Shown in pieces: positions 1 through 4,874 of a stretch of 5,761 nucleotides of DNA. The first letter of the stretch is position 1; every line of letters starts with the position of its first letter. Origin of the DNA: Acetobacteraceae bacterium (GTDB lineage: Bacteria > Pseudomonadota > Alphaproteobacteria > Acetobacterales > Acetobacteraceae); NCBI GenBank assembly GCA_027311485.1, contig DAICYU010000270.1, positions 1-5,761 on the forward strand. The letters run 5' to 3'. The translations under genes were made by a program, and so were the position numbers. The notes beneath the pieces were generated by a model that saw only the letters and a program-made list of their open reading frames with translations, was not told the origin of the DNA and did not search any database.

Positions 1-821
1 GGCTGCTGGACGCCGCAAACACGGCGATCCGCGAGGCGACCGGGGCGTTGGAAGCGTACCGCTTCGACGAATATGCCGCCGCGGGATATCGTTTTGTCTG
101 GAATACATTCTGCGACTGGTTCCTGGAATTCGCCAAGCCGCTGCTGGCTGACGGCGCCGACCCGGTGCAGGCGGCGGAAATCCGCGCGGTGGGCGGGCAT
201 GTGCTGGGGCTGATCCTGCGCCTGCTCCACCCGGCGATCCCGTTCGTCACGGAGGAGCTGTGGGACCGGTTTGGCTATGGGCAACCGTGCACCCTGATCG
301 GGCAAGCCTGGCCGGTACCCGGTCCGGTCACCGGGGCCACCGAGGCGCAGACGGAGCTGGATTGGGTGGTACGGCTGATCGGCCTGATCCGCTCGGTACG
401 GACCGAGATGAACGTGCCACCGTCGAAGCCTTCCCCGGTGTTGCTGCAAGGGGCGGATGCGACGGCGATGGCGCGGATCGACCGGTGGATCGAGGCGATT
501 CGCCGGCTGGCCCGCGTGTCGGACATTCAGCTGCTGGCCGGCACGATGCCGAAGGGTTCGGCGCAGGCGGTGCTGGATGAAATCACCGTGGTGTTGCCGC
601 TGGAGGGCCTGATCGACCTGGCGGCGGAGCGGGTCCGGCTGGGCAAGGAACGCGACAAGCTGATGTCGGAAGCAAAGAAGCTGCGGCAGAAGCTGGACAA
701 CGCCGACTTCGTCCGCAGGGCGCCCGAAGAGGTGGTGCTGGAAAATCGCGAGCGGCTCGGAGCCGCCGAGGCCGACATCGTTCGGCTGCAGGCAGCTCTG
801 GAGCGGCTGGCGGATGCCTAA
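1..821 (+). CDS. valS: Valine--tRNA ligase (ValRS), C-terminal part, 5' end outside the window
   Basis: The reading frame is open from the left edge (first full codon at position 3), giving about 272 C-terminal residues of an enzyme usually near 900 residues. ValRS is a cytoplasmic class I synthetase that charges tRNA-Val with valine. The catalytic core (HIGH, KMSKS) and editing domain lie upstream and are not seen. Visible are the anticodon-binding helical domain, with WNTFCDWFLEFAKP and then HPAIPFVTEELW at fragment residues about 76-87, and the conserved IRSVRTEMNVPPSK segment at about 129-142. The family's C-terminal tRNA-binding coiled coil covers about 205-270 and contains ERDKL, LRQKLDNADFVRRAPEEVV and a final leucine/alanine heptad stretch. 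The frame ends normally at TAA (819-821) with no sign of truncation. A terminator overlaps the stop codon, so valS appears to end its own transcription unit. The family identification is secure; only the N-terminal extent is unknown. Confidence 0.96.
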   Translation, partial: LLDAANTAIREATGALEAYRFDEYAAAGYRFVWNTFCDWFLEFAKPLLADGADPVQAAEIRAVGGHVLGLILRLLHPAIPFVTEELWDRFGYGQPCTLIGQAWPVPGPVTGATEAQTELDWVVRLIGLIRSVRTEMNVPPSKPSPVLLQGADATAMARIDRWIEAIRRLARVSDIQLLAGTMPKGSAQAVLDEITVVLPLEGLIDLAAERVRLGKERDKLMSEAKKLRQKLDNADFVRRAPEEVVLENRERLGAAEADIVRLQAALERLADA

Positions 822-843
822 CCGCGGTTGTCGGCGGTTTTTT
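820..843 (+). terminator. Intrinsic terminator of valS
   Basis: AACCGC (820-825) pairs perfectly with GCGGTT (834-839) around an 8-base loop, and the 3' arm runs into six consecutive T residues (838-843). This is the classical Rho-independent layout. The 5' arm begins inside the valS TAA stop codon, so there is essentially no 3' UTR. It separates valS from rho. Confidence 0.85.
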
Positions 844-860
844 GCTGAAGGCTTGAAAGA

Positions 861-892
861 CCCGGCGGAACCCATTGACGGTTGGCGCCGGG
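861..892. repeat. Interrupted 11-bp dyad around the rho promoter -35 element
   Basis: CCCGGCG (861-867) is the reverse complement of CGCCGGG (886-892). Inside it, AACC (869-872) pairs with GGTT (880-883). Together they form 11 base pairs with a one-versus-two base internal loop and a 7-base apex, CATTGAC. No T run follows, so it does not look like a standard terminator. The putative -35 hexamer (875-880) sits in the apex and the start of the 3' arm, so the dyad could be an operator. It could also be a second hairpin that backs up or stabilises the valS 3' end. The pairing is seen directly; the role is inference. Confidence 0.55.
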
Positions 893-903
893 CTACCTAG
901 TAT
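875..903 (+). promoter_or_regulatory. Putative sigma-70 promoter for rho
   Basis: TTGACG (875-880) matches the -35 consensus in five of six bases. It is followed after exactly 17 bases by TAGTAT (898-903), which matches the -10 consensus in four of six. Transcription would start near 909-911, leaving a rho leader of about 150 bases. It lies just downstream of the valS terminator, where a separate rho promoter is needed. It was found by eye; the start site is not known. Confidence 0.6.
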
Positions 904-908
904 CATAA

Positions 909-1058
909 CTGTTCTTGGTCTGGGCGACCGTGCGTCTGCACAATAAGCCCTTAAACTCAACCTTCCTCTCGGCCTTGAATGCCGCCTTGGCTTTAGCCGG
1001 CGTCCGACTCGGCCACCCCTATCTCCCACTTTGTATCCTCACGTCCGAGGCCTTTCTT
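909..1058 (+). promoter_or_regulatory. rho 5' leader with C-rich, G-poor rut-like segment
   Basis: Between the putative start site and the rho ATG lies a leader of about 150 bases with no convincing gene. Over 941-1050 I count 43 C against 20 G. The bias is extreme in 951-970 (8 C, no G) and 1015-1040 (pyrimidine-rich, many YC dinucleotides, one G). The flanking genes do not show such a skew. C-rich, G-poor unstructured RNA is what the Rho primary site binds, and E. coli rho is known to be autoregulated by termination in its leader. A similar role here is inferred. The rho reading frame stays open upstream through GTG 930 and TTG 915, but that segment does not resemble Rho. Confidence 0.5.
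1047..1050 (+). promoter_or_regulatory. Ribosome binding site of rho
   Basis: GAGG lies 8 bases before ATG 1059. It supports this start over the in-frame TTG 915 and GTG 930, which lack a comparable site and sit very close to the predicted transcription start. Confidence 0.65.
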
Positions 1059-2333
1059 ATGCATCTTGCTGAACTCAAGCAGAAGACACCGGCTGACCTG
1101 GTGAACTTTGCTGAATCGCTGCAAATCGAGAATGCGTCGTCCCTGCGCAAGCAGGACATCATGTTTGCGATTTTGAAGAGTCTTGCCGATAACGATCAGG
1201 CTATTCATGGCGAAGGCACACTGGAAATCCTGCCTGACGGATTTGGTTTCCTGCGCAGTCCTGAAGCCAATTACCTTCCCGGCCCCGACGATATCTATGT
1301 CAGCCCCAGCCAAGTTCGCCGGTTCGGCCTGCGCACCGGCGACACGGTCGATGGGCAGATCCGCGCGCCCCGCGACGGGGAGCGTTACTTTGCACTTCTG
1401 AAGGTCGACCAGGTCAACTTTGAAGCCCCGGAATCGGTGCGGCACCGCGTCAACTTTGACAATCTGACGCCGCTTTATCCCGAAGAACGCCTGAAGATGG
1501 AGATGGAGAACTTCCAGTCCGTCGCGAAAGGCCCGGTCAAGGACTCAACCCCGCGCGTCATCGACCTGATCTCCCCCGTCGGCAAGGGACAGCGCGCACT
1601 GATCGTGGCGCCTCCGCGCACCGGCAAGACGGTGATGCTGCAGAACATCGCCACCGCGATCTCGGCCAACCACCCCGACGTCTTCCTGATCGTGCTGCTG
1701 ATCGATGAGCGGCCGGAGGAGGTGACCGACATGGCCCGCACGGTGAAGGGCGAGGTGATTGCATCCACCTTCGATGAACCGGCCACGCGGCACGTTCAGG
1801 TCACCGAGATGGTGCTGGAAAAGGCCAAGCGGCTTGTCGAGCACAAGCGTGACGTGGTGATCCTGCTGGACAGCATCACGCGTCTGGCGCGCGCCTACAA
1901 CACGGTGGTGCCTTCATCCGGCAAGGTGCTGACCGGCGGTGTCGATGCCAATGCCCTGCAACGGCCGAAGCGCTTCTTCGGTGCGGCGCGCAATATCGAG
2001 GAAGGCGGGTCGCTGACCATCATCGCCACGGCACTGATCGATACCGGCAGCCGTATGGACGAAGTGATCTTCGAAGAGTTCAAGGGCACCGGCAATTCGG
2101 AAATCATTCTGGACCGCAAGCTGTCCGACAAGCGCACCTTCCCAGCAATCGACATCACCAAGTCCGGCACCCGCAAGGAAGAATTGCTGGTCGAGCGCAG
2201 CACGCTGTCCAAGATGTGGGTCCTACGCCGTATCCTGAACCCGATGGGCACCGTGGATGCGATGGAATTCCTGCTCGACAAGGTCAAGGCGACGAAAAGC
2301 AACGCCGATTTCTTCGACAGCATGAATACCTGA
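1059..2333 (+). CDS. rho: Transcription termination factor Rho
   Basis: Encodes 424 residues (E. coli Rho has 419). Rho is a cytoplasmic hexameric RNA-dependent ATPase/helicase that loads on C-rich nascent RNA and releases RNA polymerase. In order: the N-terminal helical Rho_N domain (about 1-45, with RKQDIMFAIL), then the OB/cold-shock primary RNA-binding domain (about 50-116) with GFGFLR at 61-66 and DDIYVSPSQVRRF at 78-89. The RecA-like ATPase domain carries Walker A APPRTGKT (184-191), catalytic Glu in LLIDERPEE (Glu217) and Walker B VVILLDS (266-272). It continues with the secondary-site Q-loop SGKVLTGG (287-294) and the arginine finger in SGTRKEELL (Arg372). All key elements are intact. 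The ATG at 1059 is chosen because the protein then begins as alphaproteobacterial Rho proteins do and GAGG sits 8 bases upstream. It has its own promoter and leader, and is convergent with the downstream binding-protein gene. Identification is certain. Confidence 0.98.
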   Translation: MHLAELKQKTPADLVNFAESLQIENASSLRKQDIMFAILKSLADNDQAIHGEGTLEILPDGFGFLRSPEANYLPGPDDIYVSPSQVRRFGLRTGDTVDGQIRAPRDGERYFALLKVDQVNFEAPESVRHRVNFDNLTPLYPEERLKMEMENFQSVAKGPVKDSTPRVIDLISPVGKGQRALIVAPPRTGKTVMLQNIATAISANHPDVFLIVLLIDERPEEVTDMARTVKGEVIASTFDEPATRHVQVTEMVLEKAKRLVEHKRDVVILLDSITRLARAYNTVVPSSGKVLTGGVDANALQRPKRFFGAARNIEEGGSLTIIATALIDTGSRMDEVIFEEFKGTGNSEIILDRKLSDKRTFPAIDITKSGTRKEELLVERSTLSKMWVLRRILNPMGTVDAMEFLLDKVKATKSNADFFDSMNT

Positions 2334-2340
2334 TCCGGTC

Positions 2341-2363
2341 AAGGTCCGCCTGCGCGGGCCTTT
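2341..2363 (+). terminator. Probable terminator of rho
   Basis: AAGGTCCGC (2341-2349) pairs with GCGGGCCTT (2354-2362) as a 9-bp stem with one G-U wobble and a CTGC loop, starting 8 bases after the rho stop codon. Only three T residues follow (2361-2363), so it is a weak intrinsic terminator by sequence, though well placed. On the opposite strand the T run is even shorter, so it is assigned to the rho direction. Confidence 0.6.
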
Positions 2364-2370
2364 GGCATGG

Positions 2371-2403
2371 CGGCGCCGGTGACCTTCCAGCCACCCGGCG
2401 CCG
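2371..2403 (-). terminator. GC-rich inverted repeat after the binding-protein gene, possible terminator
   Basis: CGGCGCCGG (2371-2379) and CCGGCGCCG (2395-2403) are perfect 9-base inverted repeats with a 15-base spacer. Two further pairs are possible past a bulged C. It begins 6 bases beyond the stop codon of the minus-strand gene, which is where a terminator would be. No T tract follows on either strand, so it may instead protect the mRNA 3' end or act with Rho. Confidence 0.45.
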
Positions 2404-2409
2404 ACCGCG

Positions 2410-3543
2410 CTACATCTCGGCGTAGCTGCCGCTCTTCCAGACATAGAAAACGTAGCCGGCCCCGGTCACGTCGCCCTTCTTGTCGAAGTTGACGGGGCCG
2501 AGCACCGACGGCCAGTTGCCGGAAGCTTTCAGCGCCGCGGCAACTTTTTTCGGATCCGTGGTGCCGATCTTCTTCGCCGCGTCCGCCCAGACCTGGACTG
2601 CGGCATAGGTGTAAAGCACGTAGCCTTCCGGATCGATGTTCTTCGCCTTGAACTCCTTCACAACGTCCGCGGCCGTTTTCATCAGGCGCGGATCGGGCGG
2701 GAAGGTCATCATCGTGCCGTTCCCGGCATCGCCGGCAATTTGCCAGAACTCATTCGTAACCAGGGCGTCGCCCCCCACCAGGGTGGCCTTCATGCCCTGC
2801 TCTTTCGCCTGTCGGATGATCAGGCCGGCTTCCGTGTGATAGCCCCCGACGTAGATGACTGTGACGCCGGCTTCCTTCAGGCGGCTGACCAGGGATGAGT
2901 AGTCCTTCTCCCCGGGCGTATAGGCGGTTGCCAGGACTTCCTTGCCGCCGGCGGCATGTAGCGCCTTTTCCGTCTGATCCGCCAAACCTTTGCCGTAGGC
3001 GGAATTGTCGTTCAGGATCGCGATCTTTTCGTTCTTGAAGTGCTTCGCCAGGTAGTCGCCCGCCACCTTGCCCTGCTGGTCATCGCGGCCACAGACGCGG
3101 AACGTGTTCCAGCTTCCCTTATCGGTATAGTCCGGGTTGGTCGAGGCTGGCGATATCTGCAGGATCCCCTCCTCGGCATACACCTTGCTGGCCGGGATCG
3201 AGCTGCCGAAGCAGAAATGGCCGGCAACCAGCTTCACGCCCTTGGCGGCAAGCTGATTCGCCACCGACACGGCCTGCTTGGGGTCGCAGGCATCGTCGCC
3301 GACATCCAGGATCAACTGCTTGCCAAGAACGCCGCCTGCCTTGTTGATATCGGCAACGGCTTGTTCCGCGCCTTCCTTCATCTGCGTCCCGAAGGCGGCA
3401 TATTCACCGGTCAGCGGCCCTGCCACGGCAATGTGCGTCTGTGCCTGCCCAGGTGCGGCCAGGGCGGTCATTGCAATGGTCAGGATCGCGGCGGCGCCGA
3501 GCAGGCGATGCCGGAGTCCGGCTTGGTTGGATCGATTGCGCAT
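2410..3543 (-). CDS. Periplasmic amino-acid-binding protein of a LivK/LivJ-type ABC transporter
   Basis: Predicted 377 residues. The N-terminus is a Sec signal peptide: basic MRNRSNQAGLRHR, a hydrophobic core LLGAAAILTIAMTALA, and likely cleavage after GQA near residue 34. There is no lipobox cysteine, so the mature protein should be soluble in the periplasm. The rest is a type I periplasmic-binding fold (Peripla_BP_6) closely resembling E. coli LIV-binding proteins. It has DDACDPKQAV with Cys86 and GHFC with Cys111, matching the disulfide pair known in LIVBP. ISPASTNP (130-137) and VGGYHTE (Tyr235) match ligand-contacting segments. Where LIVBP has the amino-group-binding Glu, my alignment by eye places Asp259. 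The ligand is probably a branched-chain or other hydrophobic amino acid, but paralogues bind amides, ureas and aromatic acids. No permease or ATPase gene is adjacent. The start at 3543 is preceded by GGGGA at 5 bases; ATG 3555 and GTG 3576 are in-frame alternatives with poorer sites. It is divergent from the oxidoreductase gene. Confidence 0.9.
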   Translation of the reverse strand: MRNRSNQAGLRHRLLGAAAILTIAMTALAAPGQAQTHIAVAGPLTGEYAAFGTQMKEGAEQAVADINKAGGVLGKQLILDVGDDACDPKQAVSVANQLAAKGVKLVAGHFCFGSSIPASKVYAEEGILQISPASTNPDYTDKGSWNTFRVCGRDDQQGKVAGDYLAKHFKNEKIAILNDNSAYGKGLADQTEKALHAAGGKEVLATAYTPGEKDYSSLVSRLKEAGVTVIYVGGYHTEAGLIIRQAKEQGMKATLVGGDALVTNEFWQIAGDAGNGTMMTFPPDPRLMKTAADVVKEFKAKNIDPEGYVLYTYAAVQVWADAAKKIGTTDPKKVAAALKASGNWPSVLGPVNFDKKGDVTGAGYVFYVWKSGSYAEM

Positions 3544-3658
3544 CAGCGTCCCCATGGTCCTGAAGATGCCGCACACGAAGGGCGCGGCGCCCCGGAAGCC
3601 TAGCGGCGCGTGCGGAAAAGCGCCAGAATCGTTCTCACGAACAACGGAGGGGACGAAA
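3544..3658. promoter_or_regulatory. Divergent intergenic region with two short dyads
   Basis: These 115 bases must carry promoters for both the minus-strand binding protein and the plus-strand oxidoreductase. I see no convincing -35/-10 pair in either direction. Two palindromic elements stand out: GGGCGC-G-GCGCCC (3580-3592, perfect) and GTTC-TCAC-GAAC (3631-3642), the latter just upstream of the oxidoreductase Shine-Dalgarno. Either could be an operator. GC-rich DNA produces such short palindromes by chance, so this is tentative. Confidence 0.35.
3646..3650 (+). promoter_or_regulatory. Ribosome binding site of the oxidoreductase gene
   Basis: GGAGG, extended to GGAGGGG (3646-3652), sits 8 bases before ATG 3659. 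It fixes the start there, although the frame stays open upstream as far as 3278 across the antisense of the binding-protein gene. Confidence 0.85.
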
Positions 3659-4822
3659 ATGAAAGCATCGCTGTTCTATCTGCCCAGCATCGGCAGCCGG
3701 GCGGAGATCGAATCCGGCATGGCCGGCATGCGGCCCGATCTGTATCAACGCATGCTTGCCGAACTGAGCGAACAGATCAGGCTGGCGGACGATCTGGGTT
3801 ATGACTCGGTCAGCTTCACCGAGCATCATTTTCATATCGAAGGTTTCGAAGTCTCCAACAACCCGGTGCTGCTGGATCTGTATTTTGCGATGCAGACCAA
3901 GCGCATCCGTGTCGGGCAACTCGGTATCGTGCTGCCGGCCGCGAACCCTATCCGCGTGGCCGAGGACATCGCCATGCTGGACCACATGACCGGCGGCCGA
4001 GCCTGCGCCGGCTTCGCGCGCGGATATCAGCGGCGCTGGGTGGATATTATGGCGCAGCAGACGCACGACATTCACGGTGCGCTGCCGCATCAGCATGATG
4101 AGATCGACGCCGCCAATCGTGCCGCGTTCGAGGAGAGCTTCCGGATCATCAAGAAGGCATGGACCGAGGAGATGCTGACATATGACGGTCGTTACTTGAA
4201 GGTACCGGCCGGGGAGACGCCCTGGACACTGGACACCACCGCCAAATACGGCAAGGGCGTGGAAAACGGCGTGCTGAAAGCGGTGGGCGTGGTGCCGAAA
4301 CCGTTGCAGAAGCCGCATCCGCCGCTGTTCCTGCCGTTCGCCTCATCCGAGAACTCCATCCGCTGGGCGGCCAAGGAGGGTGTGACCGCGATCCTGCCTT
4401 CGATGCTGCCGGTGTATGAAAACCGGCTGTATGACGTTTACGCCGAGGTATCCGGGCGGCCACGCGGCCACGGCACCGGCCTGCTGCGGGACGTGATCAT
4501 CGCCGACACTGATGAGGAAGCAATGGCGCTGTGGCGGGATTCGGGGCAGTTCACCGGCCGGGCGTGGTTCGAACCATTCGGCTTCCGTCGTGGGCTGCAG
4601 GACCCGAAAACCGGGGCCTATCTGTCACCCGAGGATGCGGTGCGAGAAGGTTATGTGCTCGCCGGCACGGTCGACACGGTGCTGCGCGGGCTGGAGGCGA
4701 ACATGAAGCGCCAGCCGGTGGACTGGGTGTTCTGCTACACCTACAACGCGCTGATCCCGCATGCCGTGCTGATGAAGTCGATTGAACAATTTCATATGCA
4801 AGTGATCACACGGTTCGTGTAG
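3659..4822 (+). CDS. LLM class flavin-dependent oxidoreductase (luciferase-like monooxygenase)
   Basis: Encodes 387 residues with no signal peptide, so it should be cytoplasmic. The sequence fits the bacterial-luciferase-like TIM-barrel superfamily, which uses reduced FMN or F420 to oxidise diverse small molecules. Visible landmarks are the N-terminal strand ASLFYLPS and SFTEHHF (52-58), where EHHF corresponds to the conserved luciferase active-site segment. RIRVGQLGIVLPAANPIRVAED (83-104, in part) forms the typical strand and helix, followed by the LDHMTGGRACAGFARGYQ stretch (107-124). Later come PKPLQKPHPPL (213-223) and VLAGTVDTVLRGLEAN (333-348), the usual C-terminal cofactor-side helix. 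A segment of about 90 residues between 125 and 215, rich in charged residues and histidine, is where substrate specificity usually varies in this family. Length and both ends look normal. The substrate cannot be read from sequence. It is divergent from the binding-protein gene and convergent with the MFS gene; co-function with either is only a possibility. Confidence 0.9.
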   Translation: MKASLFYLPSIGSRAEIESGMAGMRPDLYQRMLAELSEQIRLADDLGYDSVSFTEHHFHIEGFEVSNNPVLLDLYFAMQTKRIRVGQLGIVLPAANPIRVAEDIAMLDHMTGGRACAGFARGYQRRWVDIMAQQTHDIHGALPHQHDEIDAANRAAFEESFRIIKKAWTEEMLTYDGRYLKVPAGETPWTLDTTAKYGKGVENGVLKAVGVVPKPLQKPHPPLFLPFASSENSIRWAAKEGVTAILPSMLPVYENRLYDVYAEVSGRPRGHGTGLLRDVIIADTDEEAMALWRDSGQFTGRAWFEPFGFRRGLQDPKTGAYLSPEDAVREGYVLAGTVDTVLRGLEANMKRQPVDWVFCYTYNALIPHAVLMKSIEQFHMQVITRFV

Positions 4823-4836
4823 CTGACGCCATTCGC

Positions 4837-4874
4837 CCTGACGGCGGGCGGTACGCGGGGCGCCGGCCGTCAGG
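4837..4874. terminator. GC hairpin between convergent genes, possible bidirectional terminator
   Basis: CCTGACGGC (4837-4845) is the exact reverse complement of GCCGTCAGG (4866-4874). After one G-G mismatch the stem continues with GGCG (4847-4850) pairing to CGCC (4861-4864), giving 13 base pairs and a 10-base loop. It lies 14 bases after the oxidoreductase stop and overlaps the stop codon of the convergent MFS gene. Neither side has a T run, so it is not a classical intrinsic terminator. Its position still suggests a transcript-end role in both directions. Confidence 0.5.

Noticed and set aside
979..996. A five-codon mini-frame (MPPWL) in the rho leader as a possible leader peptide.
   Set aside because: There is no Shine-Dalgarno before ATG 979, and a five-codon frame is expected by chance. 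E. coli rhoL is much longer.
993..1445. A 150-codon minus-strand open frame antisense to the start of rho.
   Set aside because: No recognisable protein features and no supporting ribosome site. It overlaps the highly conserved Rho RNA-binding domain on the other strand.
3040..3658. Plus-strand open frames antisense to the binding protein, including an in-frame upstream extension of the oxidoreductase to 3278.
   Set aside because: They are the complement of a well-supported gene. The oxidoreductase has a perfect Shine-Dalgarno and a family-typical start at 3659.
4780..4822. A locally AT-richer end of the oxidoreductase gene, considered as a sign of insertion or recombination.
   Set aside because: The encoded SIEQFHMQV ending resembles normal C-termini of this family, and no repeat or att-like sequence flanks it.
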